Assembly: GCA_041591915.1 (NCBI GenBank)
Contig: JBFHRB010000092.1
Span: 1 to 11,768, forward strand
From: JBFHRB01 sp041591915
GTDB taxonomy: Bacteria > Actinomycetota > Nitriliruptoria > Nitriliruptorales > Nitriliruptoraceae
DNA length: 11,768 nucleotides
Direction: 5' to 3'
Each line of letters begins with the position of its first letter. The first letter of the stretch is position 1. Below are positions 1-7,158 of the stretch, piece by piece. Both the position numbers and the translations under genes were made by a program. The notes beneath the pieces were generated by a model, which worked only from the letters and a program-made list of their open reading frames with translations, was not told the origin of the DNA and ran no database searches.

Positions 1-351
1 CTCGCGCTGGTCGACGACGACGGCCAGGTCCAGCACGCGCACTCGATCTCGGCCGGGCTCGACTACCCCGGGGTCGGCCCCGAGCACGCCTGGCTGCACA
101 CCGAGGGGCGTGGGACCTACGTCGCCGCCACCGACGGCCAGGCGCTGGAGGGTTTCCGACGGCTGAGCGAGCTCGAGGGCATCATCCCCGCCCTCGAGCC
201 GGCGCATGCGATCGGCTGGTTGCTGCATCACGGCCGCGAGCACTTCGACGCGGACTCGCACGTGCTGCTGACGGTGTCGGGTCGCGGGGACAAGGACGTG
301 GACGAGGTCGTGCGCCTCGCCGACTGGGACATCGACGGGGGCATCGAGTGA
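1..351 (+). CDS. trpB: Tryptophan synthase beta chain, C-terminal part (5' truncated by window edge)
   Basis: This is the last 116 codons of the PLP-dependent beta subunit, which joins indole to L-serine to make L-tryptophan in the cytoplasm as part of the alpha2-beta2 complex. The reading frame is open from base 1 to the TGA at 349-351. Visible TrpB signatures are GLDYPGVGPEH at about residues 20-30 of the fragment and the closing SGRGDKD loop, whose serine (codon 277-279) matches the residue that contacts the PLP ring nitrogen in the family. The family is about 400 residues, so roughly 280 residues including the PLP lysine lie upstream of the window. The stop overlaps the trpA start by 4 bases (GTGA), which implies one operon and translational coupling. 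Identification is secure from the motifs and from the adjacent trpA. Confidence 0.96.
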   Translation, partial: LALVDDDGQVQHAHSISAGLDYPGVGPEHAWLHTEGRGTYVAATDGQALEGFRRLSELEGIIPALEPAHAIGWLLHHGREHFDADSHVLLTVSGRGDKDVDEVVRLADWDIDGGIE

Positions 352-1151
352 CGTCACGCGTGGAGGCCGCCATCCGGGCGGCCAACGACGAGGGCCGTGC
401 GGCGCTGATCATCTACCTCCCGGCCGGCTACCCGGACATGCCGTCGTCGCAGGCGTGCCTCGAGGCGGCCGCCGAGGCCGGCGCCGACGTGCTCGAGGTC
501 GGCTTCCCGTTCTCGGACCCGATGATGGACGGCCCGATCATCCAGGCAGCATCGCAGCAGGCGCTGGACCACGGCTACTCGGTCGCCGACGACTTCGCGA
601 TGTGCAGGGAGCTGACGTCGGCCGTGGACATCCCGGCGCTCGTCATGACCTACTTCACGATCCCGGACACCAAGGGACTCGGTCGCTTCGCCGACGATGC
701 GGTCGCCGCTGGACTCGCCGGTGCCATCCTGCCCGATCTCCCCGCGGACGAGGCCGGGTCGTGGGTGACCGAGGCCCGACGGGTCGGCCTCGACTCGGTC
801 TTCCTGGCGTCGTCGGTCTCGACCGATGACCGCCTGACAGCGATCGGCGAGGTCTCGACGGGCTTCGTCTATGCGACGGCGATCCTCGGCGTCACCGGCG
901 TGCGCGACACCGGCGCCGACGCCAGCGAGCTCGTCGCCCGCATCCGCAAGCACACCGACAGGCCGGTCAGCGTGGGCATCGGGGTGAGCAACGCGGAGCA
1001 GGCGTCGGCGGTCGCGGGATACGCGGACGGGGTGATCGTCGGCTCCGCCGTCGTTCGGGCGGCGGGTGCGGGCGACGCAGCCACGGCGCCACAGCGCGTC
1101 GCGGAGCTCGTCGCCGAGCTGCGCCGTGGGGTCGAGGCCCGGGGCACCTGA
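348..1151 (+). CDS. trpA: Tryptophan synthase alpha chain
   Basis: The alpha subunit cleaves indole-3-glycerol phosphate to indole and glyceraldehyde 3-phosphate, and passes indole to TrpB. The product is 267 residues, the usual family length, a single TIM barrel. The catalytic pair is visible as Glu50 in VLEVGFPFSDP and Asp61 in MMDGPI, matching Glu49 and Asp60 of the E. coli enzyme. The phosphate-binding segments appear as GVTGVRD near residue 185 and VGIGVSN and GVIVGSAVV further on. The GTG at 348 is chosen because it overlaps the trpB stop, has a GGGGG stretch at 337-341 six bases upstream, and gives the expected N-terminus. The family's usual asparagine-proline after the strand 4 tyrosine is replaced by YFTIPDTKG, and the usual serine before GVTG is absent. 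No clear terminator lies in the 43 bases before the convergent ATPase stop. Confidence 0.96.
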   Translation: MTSRVEAAIRAANDEGRAALIIYLPAGYPDMPSSQACLEAAAEAGADVLEVGFPFSDPMMDGPIIQAASQQALDHGYSVADDFAMCRELTSAVDIPALVMTYFTIPDTKGLGRFADDAVAAGLAGAILPDLPADEAGSWVTEARRVGLDSVFLASSVSTDDRLTAIGEVSTGFVYATAILGVTGVRDTGADASELVARIRKHTDRPVSVGIGVSNAEQASAVAGYADGVIVGSAVVRAAGAGDAATAPQRVAELVAELRRGVEARGT

Positions 1152-1194
1152 TCGGCGTCTGCGCCGCCGCGCCGCCTGCTGAGCGCCGGGCCAT

Positions 1195-3282
1195 TCAGTC
1201 GAGCAGGCCGACCCATTCCCCGAGCTCCGCGCGCGTGAGGGGACGGCCCAGCTTGCGGTGCTCGCGGACGATGGCCTCGACCAGGTCACGCATGCTGACG
1301 CCATCGCCGCGGTCCGCCGCCTGATAGGCCGCGCTTATCACCACGTTCGTGATCTCGGCGCCGGACAGCGTGAACTCCCTGGCGAGCTGGTCGACGTCGA
1401 TGTCGTCCCCGCGCGGCACGCCCGAGCGCAGTTTCGCCTCCCACAGCGCCCGCCTGAGGGACTCATCAGGGGCCGGGAAGTCGATGATCGCGTCGAGGCG
1501 CCGCAGGAACGCCTCGTCGAGGTTCGAGGCGAGGTTCGAGGTCAGGATCGCGATCCCGTCGAACGTCTCCATCCGCTGGAGCAGGAACGCCACTTCCACG
1601 TTCGCGTGGCGGTCCTTCGAGTCGCTCACCGCCGACCGCTTCCCGAACAGCGCGTCGGCCTCGTCGAACAACAGGACGCCATTCACGTTGTCCGCCTCGT
1701 CGAAGATCCGGTTGAGGTTCTTCGACGTCTCCCCGATGTACTTGTCGACGACCGTGGACAGGTCAACGACGTACAGGTCGAGGCCGAGGTCGGCCGCCAC
1801 GACCTCAGCGGCCAGGGTCTTCCCGGTCCCGGATGGGCCGGCGAACATCGCGCTCACGCCACGTCCGCTGGCCACGCCACGACCCATGCCCCAGTCCTCG
1901 AGCACGCGGTCGCGGTGGCGCCACCGGATCGGCAGCTCCCGGAGCTGGCGTTCGACCCGTGGCGGCAGGACGATGTCGTCCCAGCCGACGCGAGGTTCCA
2001 CGCGTTGCGAGAGGCGCCGCAGGCCTGACGAGTTCTGGGCCCGGATCCCGCGGTGGAGATCGTGGGGCTCGAGGGCCCGGCCAGCCGCCTCCGCCTCCTG
2101 TCGGGCGGCCAGGGCCGCGCGGTGGATCTGCTGTGGGGTCAGGCGGAACGATGCCGTGCCGGCGATGGCGTCCAGCGTCTCGTCGCTGACGGGGCCCAGT
2201 GCCTCGCGCCACAGCCGCTCCAGCTCGCCCGCCGCCATCGGGGCCGCGTGCAGGCTGACCGGGACACGCGTCGACCAGGCCGGGTCCCAGGGTTCGCGGC
2301 CGTGGAGGACCACGACACGTGCCGCGCCGGCGATGGCACGCAGGGCCGCCGGGTCCTGGCGGCCGAGCCCGTCGACCGGTCCGATCACGAGCCCTGCGTC
2401 GGCCAGCGTCGCCTCCATCGCCAGGACCTGCGTCATGACCTCGATGGGATGCCCCGGGGCCAGCCGATCGAGGTCCAGGACGATCGACTCGTAGCCGAGT
2501 GACTCCAGCGCGGACGCTGCCTGGGAGGCGGCCCCCAGGCCATCCGGATCCTGCACGTGCACGAGGAGCTGCGAGCCTGGTTCAACGGCCTCGAGCGCGC
2601 GACGGATGTGGTTCGCCGTCGCCCCCTCGACCGGGAGTGCAGGCTCGAGCATCGACGCCAGGAGTGGGTCGATCCCGTCGTTGCCCAGGAGGTGGCTGAC
2701 CGCACGGTCCGGCACGCGCACGGTGCGGGAGGGGAAGGGGCGCCCCTCGTCCATCACATCCACGAGTCCTGCGCGGCGGAGCGTCGCCTCCGGCTCGAGC
2801 ACCCGTCGAACGCTCGCGTCCGCCACGGAGCCCCCGGCGACCGTGAGCGTCGTGGCGACGGTGGCGTGCGGTCTCGTGGCGTCGTCGTTGAGGTAGGCGT
2901 AGATCGACCCGATCCGCGCGTCCAGCGCGGGGGCGAGCGCGACCAGCAACACCTCCTCCTCCAACGGTGACAGGAGCAGCAGCCGCGAAAGGTCGCGGAA
3001 GCGCACGTCGTGGCCGTCGCGCTCCGCCTCGTCGGCTTCGTCGTCCAGCGCCCGGCGTGCGGCCGACGGCGCCGGTCCCCACAGCCGCTGCGTCCGCTGG
3101 AGGTCGGCCAGCACGTCGTCGACCTTGCTGTCCGACGCGGTGGCTCCGCTCGTGCCCGTGCGGGTCCCGCTGCGTTCGGCGCGTCGGGCGGCGACCTCTG
3201 CGTGGAGTCGGTCCTCGACGAGGCTGACCCGGCCACGGAGGTAGCGGCTGCTCGGGCTCGCCTGCAGCGGGCCGATGCCCAC
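1195..3282 (-). CDS. AAA+ ATPase of the eCIS-associated type, tandem ATPase modules with the first degenerate
   Basis: From the GTG at 3282 the product is 695 residues. A helical N-terminal part (LRGRVSLVEDRL near residues 15-26) leads to a first ATPase-like module at about residues 235-345, whose P-loop position reads VHVQDPDGLGAAS and lacks the Gly-Lys-Ser/Thr of Walker A. The second module is intact: GPSGTGKT at 482-489, LLFDEAD at 537-543, sensor-1 Asn in TSNLASN near 583, and arginine finger candidates in FLRRLD near 594. The stretch VDLSTVVDKYIGET and the following KNLNRIF are hallmarks of the AAA+ family encoded in extracellular contractile injection system loci (family knowledge). It has no signal peptide, so it is cytoplasmic. 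The start is uncertain: the frame stays open to a GTG at 3582, but that overlaps the divergent neighbour, and the best ribosome site (GGAGG, 3335-3339) points to a GTC at 3327. The exact substrate is unknown. Confidence 0.9.
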   Translation of the reverse strand: MGIGPLQASPSSRYLRGRVSLVEDRLHAEVAARRAERSGTRTGTSGATASDSKVDDVLADLQRTQRLWGPAPSAARRALDDEADEAERDGHDVRFRDLSRLLLLSPLEEEVLLVALAPALDARIGSIYAYLNDDATRPHATVATTLTVAGGSVADASVRRVLEPEATLRRAGLVDVMDEGRPFPSRTVRVPDRAVSHLLGNDGIDPLLASMLEPALPVEGATANHIRRALEAVEPGSQLLVHVQDPDGLGAASQAASALESLGYESIVLDLDRLAPGHPIEVMTQVLAMEATLADAGLVIGPVDGLGRQDPAALRAIAGAARVVVLHGREPWDPAWSTRVPVSLHAAPMAAGELERLWREALGPVSDETLDAIAGTASFRLTPQQIHRAALAARQEAEAAGRALEPHDLHRGIRAQNSSGLRRLSQRVEPRVGWDDIVLPPRVERQLRELPIRWRHRDRVLEDWGMGRGVASGRGVSAMFAGPSGTGKTLAAEVVAADLGLDLYVVDLSTVVDKYIGETSKNLNRIFDEADNVNGVLLFDEADALFGKRSAVSDSKDRHANVEVAFLLQRMETFDGIAILTSNLASNLDEAFLRRLDAIIDFPAPDESLRRALWEAKLRSGVPRGDDIDVDQLAREFTLSGAEITNVVISAAYQAADRGDGVSMRDLVEAIVREHRKLGRPLTRAELGEWVGLLD

Positions 3283-3528
3283 CGGGATGTCGGCCGGCCC
3301 GTCCGCAGCAGCGCTCTGACCAGTGACGGCAGCACCTCCGGGACTCCGCGGACGCCCATCGCGATCGTGGACGGCCGAGTCAACTCTAGGCAGGCGTGGA
3401 CCGCCCGGGGCGGCTCGCAGGAAGGGGTCGCCCCGGCGGACACATGCCCGTAAGGTTGGGTCGAGCCGGCGATGCGCGGGATCGGTCAGCCGGTCGGTCC
3501 GCCGTCGTCGCACAGCAGGGGTTGCGGG
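3283..3528. promoter_or_regulatory. Divergent intergenic region, shared upstream region of ATPase and coiled-coil gene
   Basis: This 246-base gap separates divergently read genes, so promoters for both must lie here or just inside the reading frames. On the plus strand TAAGGT at 3451-3456 has the actinobacterial TAnnnT form of a -10 box, about 70 bases before the start at 3529, but no good -35 is seen. On the minus strand a TTGACT (3383-3378) resembles a -35 box but no convincing -10 follows at the normal distance. The positions are suggestive only. Confidence 0.35.
3517..3521 (+). promoter_or_regulatory. Ribosome binding site deciding the start at 3529
   Basis: AGGGG lies 7 bases before the ATG at 3529. 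The in-frame ATG at 3472 has no comparable purine tract upstream, so 3529 is preferred. Confidence 0.6.
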
Positions 3529-5601
3529 ATGCCCGAGCCGGCACAAGACAACGCGCCGAAGATCAGCGCACCGTTCACGCACGGGATGATGGGCCCCAAG
3601 GAGGACGCTGGGGCGCAGAAGGCGATCCTCGCGACGGTCCGCAAGCCGGAGGAGGAACCGCAGGAGGAGCAGGAGCAGGGCGACTGGCCGGCGCTGCCGA
3701 ACATGTCGCTGGGCGACACCACGATCGAGGACGGCGAGACCGCCTTCGAACTGAAGATCGTGGAGGACTGGACGCCGACCATCTCCTTCAAGGAGGGACA
3801 GCAGAAGGTCAGCATCGACATCCCGGGCAAGATCACGATCCCGCCGCCCGACGGCCTGTCCATCAGCCCCGTGGACTTCCGCTACTACTTCGCGCCCGGT
3901 GTGGGCGTCCGGGCGGCCATCGAGGTCGGCGGCAAGCTGGAGCTCAGCGGGGGAAAGCTCGAGCTCGAACGCAACACCGGCCTCTCACGCCCCGACGGCG
4001 GCGACCAGGAGATACAGGTCTCCGCGTCGACCGCGATCGAGGGCGAGGTGAGCGTCGCGGTCAAGCTGATGATCGTCGCTGGTGTCCCGGTCGTGCTCGA
4101 GGCCTACGCGGGGGCGAGCGCGGGCATCGAGGCGAAGGCCGGGCTGACGCTGACCGGTACCGGGGCGATCGGGCTCCTGAGCGGCGAGGGGGCACAGCGT
4201 GCCCAGGTCACCGGTGGTGACCTTGGGCTCTCGCTGGTCGGCTCAGCGTCACTCGAGGCGGTCCTGAAACTGTTCGCCGGCCTGACGATCGTTGGCAAGG
4301 ACAACGACCTCTGGGAGCTGACGATCGCGCAGAAGGAGCTGGCGAAGGCCGAGTTCGGCGCGCGCTACCTGGCCTCCTACGACCGTGGCGGCGGCGTGAG
4401 CGGCAAGGCCGAGCCGGCGCTCGACAGTGGCGAGTACACCGAGATCAGCTGGGCGCTGGGCGACTACCTGAAGGCCCGCAAGCTGGGCAAGGCCAAGGAT
4501 GCGGCGCTGACGGCGACCCACGACCTGAAGGCGCTCGAGGACCTCGACGCGATGGGCGACCCGGGCAAGGGTGGGAACGCGGTCGGGCCGGCCCAGCTGG
4601 CCCGTGCCCAGGAGCGACGCAAGCAGATCGTGTCCGACATCCGCGCGGGCAAGAAGCAACTCACGACCGCCAACGGCGCCATCGCGCTGATCCGGGCGAA
4701 GCGCGAGGGCAAGAACAGCGAGCTCAAGCAGAAGTCGGAGCAGCTGCAGACGGTGCTCGGCGAGCTCAAGCAGGCCGAGACGGCGTTCGCTGGCATGAAG
4801 TGGACGCTCTTCAAGAACAGTGCGTACAAGGCGGCGAAGAAGCGGGTCAACGAGAAGAAGAACGAAGAGAAGCGACTGGCCAAGTCGATCGCCGCGCTCT
4901 CGGTCGAGCTGAAGCGCCTCGGCGGGGAGGAGGCCGAGGCCATCGACGCCTTCCTCACCGACATCGAGCACATGGGCATGGACGGCGCCCCGACGCTCGA
5001 GGAGCGACTGGAGCAGGCCAAGGAGTCGGGCGAGTCGACGCACAGCAAGAACTTCTCGCTCTTCGAGTCCGAGGCCAAGGCGCTGAGCGCCAAGAAGAAC
5101 AAGGTCCGCGAGACCAAGATCGAGGCGGAGAAGGCGGCGAAGCGCCGGTACGAGAAGCTCCTGTCGGACTTCGACGCGAACAAGGACACGGTCAAGGCCA
5201 AGCACGACAGCTCCGTCGCCGCGGCGGAGTCGAACATGGACGCCAAGCTCGCGCAGGTCGAGGCTCTCACCAAGCAGCTCGCCGGGATCCCGTCGGATGA
5301 CGACAACAAGAAGCGCCGAGCGAAGGTGCAGAAGAAGCTCGACGCGGCGACGGCCGCACACGACAAGGCGAAGGGCGAGTTCACGCGCCTCGCACGGTCG
5401 AACCCTGTCGTGATGATGCAGCTGCGGGTCGACGAGGCGAAGGCGCGCATGGATCAGGCCACCGCCGAGGTGAAGAAGGCGACCGAAGACCTTCAGAACA
5501 GCTCGCAGGAGGTCCTCGAGCTGCTGGCCCTGCTGAACGACCGGGACGAGGGCGAGCGCGAGGGCCGCAAGGAGATCGCGAAGGCCGCGTCGGCTCCCTA
5601 G
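3529..5601 (+). CDS. Unrecognised 690-residue protein: beta-rich N-terminal half, long coiled-coil C-terminal half
   Basis: I do not recognise this protein. Residues 1-60 are a flexible, acidic and Pro-rich lead containing APFTHGMMGPK. Residues 61-285 alternate short polar and hydrophobic segments typical of beta sheet (for example VSIDIPGKITIPPPDG, EVGGKLELSGGKLELE), then a Gly/Ala-rich part AYAGASAGIEAKAGLTL at 192-208 that could be an amphipathic strand or helix pair. Residues 320-690 are rich in Lys, Glu, Ala and Gln with heptad-like spacing and few prolines, which indicates long coiled coils. There is no signal peptide, no clear membrane helix, and no HExxH protease motif. Similar beta-then-helical layouts occur in the C-terminal parts of eCIS-linked DUF4157 proteins, but that resemblance is from memory and DUF4157 itself is absent. 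It is divergent from the ATPase and convergent with the propeller gene. A structural, scaffolding or cargo role is inference. Confidence 0.9.
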   Translation: MPEPAQDNAPKISAPFTHGMMGPKEDAGAQKAILATVRKPEEEPQEEQEQGDWPALPNMSLGDTTIEDGETAFELKIVEDWTPTISFKEGQQKVSIDIPGKITIPPPDGLSISPVDFRYYFAPGVGVRAAIEVGGKLELSGGKLELERNTGLSRPDGGDQEIQVSASTAIEGEVSVAVKLMIVAGVPVVLEAYAGASAGIEAKAGLTLTGTGAIGLLSGEGAQRAQVTGGDLGLSLVGSASLEAVLKLFAGLTIVGKDNDLWELTIAQKELAKAEFGARYLASYDRGGGVSGKAEPALDSGEYTEISWALGDYLKARKLGKAKDAALTATHDLKALEDLDAMGDPGKGGNAVGPAQLARAQERRKQIVSDIRAGKKQLTTANGAIALIRAKREGKNSELKQKSEQLQTVLGELKQAETAFAGMKWTLFKNSAYKAAKKRVNEKKNEEKRLAKSIAALSVELKRLGGEEAEAIDAFLTDIEHMGMDGAPTLEERLEQAKESGESTHSKNFSLFESEAKALSAKKNKVRETKIEAEKAAKRRYEKLLSDFDANKDTVKAKHDSSVAAAESNMDAKLAQVEALTKQLAGIPSDDDNKKRRAKVQKKLDAATAAHDKAKGEFTRLARSNPVVMMQLRVDEAKARMDQATAEVKKATEDLQNSSQEVLELLALLNDRDEGEREGRKEIAKAASAP

Positions 5602-7037
5602 TCCGCGAAGCGCCGGAGCGTCGATCCACGGGCGATGGCGAACACCGCCACGGCACCGTCGGAGACGGCTGCCTTGCCATCACGCACGACCACGAGGTCG
5701 TCGTGGTCGACGGGGAACACCCGCAGCGCCTCGTCCGGTCTCGCCACGAATCCAGCGCCCTCGCGCCGCATGATCTTCGCCCGCTCGAGGTCCTCGTCCG
5801 TGGCCGGAGCCGGCTCGAGCTCGGTGCCCGTCAGGCGGAGACAGTCGCCGCTCTCGGAGACGGCGATCACGTCCCTGCCGAGCGTGCCCAGCTCGCGAGC
5901 CCGCTCGTCGAAGGTGACCTCGGAGACGAGCTGGTCCCACCGCGCCCCGGCATGGCGCTGGACCACGCCGTCGACCCGGGCGGTCACGAGGTCTCCCGTG
6001 CCGTCCGCAGCCACGGTGAGGGCGACGACGGCGGGGAGGGAGAGGCGGTCCATCTCCTGACCGCTGGCGAGGTCGAGGACGCTGATGCCGAGGATGTCCG
6101 AGGCCAGGACCTGATCGTCGGACAGCATCGACATGCCGTAGTAGCCCCCGTCGATCTGTGGGAGCGCGAGTGCCGGCGTCACGCGCCCGACCTCGCCGCC
6201 GCTGCCGCCGTACCAGACCCCGTCGATGTCGACGTGCAGCGTCTCGATGGACACGTCGGGGACCGTCCCGACGTGCTCGGGCTCCGCGTCGAGGCCGGAC
6301 GGGTACCGCAGCACCTGGCCGTTCCCCAGGGCGACGACGACGCCGTCGAAGGCGGAGCCGAGCGCGGTGACCGGTACGCCCGTCGGGCGCTGCTGCGTCG
6401 GCTGGCCGTCCGGCCCGAACTGCCGCAGGAGGGTCTCGACCCCGGAGCCGTCAGGGTCCGGGCCACTCGTCACGACCGAGGTGTCGAGGACCGCGACGTG
6501 CTGGAGCTCGCTGGGGACATGCTCGGCACGCCAGCGCTCGCGGCCGTCGGGTTCGAGCGCGATCAGGTCGCCTGAGACGAGCACGACCGCGAGCAGGTCG
6601 TCCGACGCGGCCAGGTGGGCGACGGGGACGTCGAACGAGGCCAGCGTCTCCACCGTGCCGTCCGCGCGGATGGACCGGAGCGCCCCGTCGAGGCAGCCGA
6701 GGACCGCCAGGTCACCGGCGACCGCCCCGGTCGTCGCAGGCGACTCATGGAGGCCGCGCATCGCGGCCGTGGCCCCCGTCGCCACGTCCATCGCGAAGGC
6801 AACGCCTCGCGTCCCGATCAGGCACTTCGTCGTGCCCGGGATGTGGAGCACGCACGACACGGCCGGCACGTGGGCCGGGGCGACCTCGCTGCGCCCGTCC
6901 TCGCCGCGCACGTACACGAAGCCATCGTCGGCGCCGGAGACGATCGACTTGCCGACGACGGCGATGCCCGAGACGCCACCCGAGTGGCCGATGTCCAGGA
7001 CGATCCGGTCGCCGTCCTCGAGCGCCACGTACCGCAT
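5598..7037 (-). CDS. Cytoplasmic beta-propeller (WD40/PQQ-like repeat) protein
   Basis: The 479-residue product has repeated units of about 40-45 residues in which hydrophobic strands flank Gly-Asp or Asp-Gly turns, such as SGADDGFVYV (34-43), VLGCLDGALRSI (112-123), VVLVSGDLIAL (151-161) and TARVDGVVQR (352-361). This is the pattern of a beta-propeller of about seven or more blades. No signal peptide, lipobox or membrane helix is present, so it should be cytoplasmic, and no catalytic motif is visible. The ATG at 7037 is chosen because AAGGGG (7043-7048) lies 5 bases upstream; another ATG at 7042 is in a different frame and abuts the site. Its stop TAG shares the CTAG at 5598-5601 with the convergent coiled-coil gene. 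Propellers usually present a protein-binding surface, so a partner or adaptor in the same system is a reasonable inference, not shown here. Confidence 0.88.
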   Translation of the reverse strand: MRYVALEDGDRIVLDIGHSGGVSGIAVVGKSIVSGADDGFVYVRGEDGRSEVAPAHVPAVSCVLHIPGTTKCLIGTRGVAFAMDVATGATAAMRGLHESPATTGAVAGDLAVLGCLDGALRSIRADGTVETLASFDVPVAHLAASDDLLAVVLVSGDLIALEPDGRERWRAEHVPSELQHVAVLDTSVVTSGPDPDGSGVETLLRQFGPDGQPTQQRPTGVPVTALGSAFDGVVVALGNGQVLRYPSGLDAEPEHVGTVPDVSIETLHVDIDGVWYGGSGGEVGRVTPALALPQIDGGYYGMSMLSDDQVLASDILGISVLDLASGQEMDRLSLPAVVALTVAADGTGDLVTARVDGVVQRHAGARWDQLVSEVTFDERARELGTLGRDVIAVSESGDCLRLTGTELEPAPATDEDLERAKIMRREGAGFVARPDEALRVFPVDHDDLVVVRDGKAAVSDGAVAVFAIARGSTLRRFAD

Positions 7038-7158
7038 CGCATCCCCTTGTCCGGGCGACCGCGCGGGCGCCGCGTGCCGAACGTACGCGCTCAGGCGTCA
7101 GGCCTCCACCACCTCGTCGCTCCGCTGCGGTATCAACGGCAGCGACGGAGGTTCCGGC
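7038..7158. promoter_or_regulatory. Divergent intergenic region between propeller gene and LD-carboxypeptidase gene
   Basis: These 121 bases must carry the upstream signals for both neighbours. On the minus strand TACGTT (near 7080) has the TAnnnT -10 form, about 40 bases before the propeller start, without a good -35. On the plus strand TATCAA (near 7132) precedes the GGAGG site of the carboxypeptidase gene. Neither is strong, and no clear operator repeat is seen. Confidence 0.3.
7147..7151 (+). promoter_or_regulatory. Ribosome binding site pointing to a CTG start
   Basis: A perfect GGAGG is followed 7 bases later by an in-frame CTG at 7159. No ATG, GTG or TTG exists in this frame between here and the conserved N-terminal strand of the carboxypeptidase, which makes this site the main evidence for the start. 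Confidence 0.55.

Noticed and set aside
1152..1194. Hairpin GGCG-TCTG-CGCC after trpA as a terminator
   Set aside because: The stem has only four pairs, lacks a T tract, and lies in GC-repeat sequence where such matches are expected by chance.
1258..2970. Plus-strand open frames opposite the ATPase
   Set aside because: They mirror the ATPase codons, are low complexity (Arg, Ser, Val rich), and show no family motif.
3283..3582. ATPase starting at the GTG at 3582
   Set aside because: The extra 100 residues are Arg-rich without family similarity, and the frame would overlap the start of the divergent coiled-coil gene, which has its own ribosome site.
4249..5450. Minus-strand Leu-rich open frames opposite the coiled-coil region
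   Set aside because: The Leu and Arg runs are simply the complement of repeated Lys and Glu codons (AAG, GAG).
6226..7158. Upstream extension of the LD-carboxypeptidase frame across the propeller gene
   Set aside because: The frame is open, but the translation is Ser/Arg/Thr-rich without motifs and lies antisense to the propeller coding sequence.
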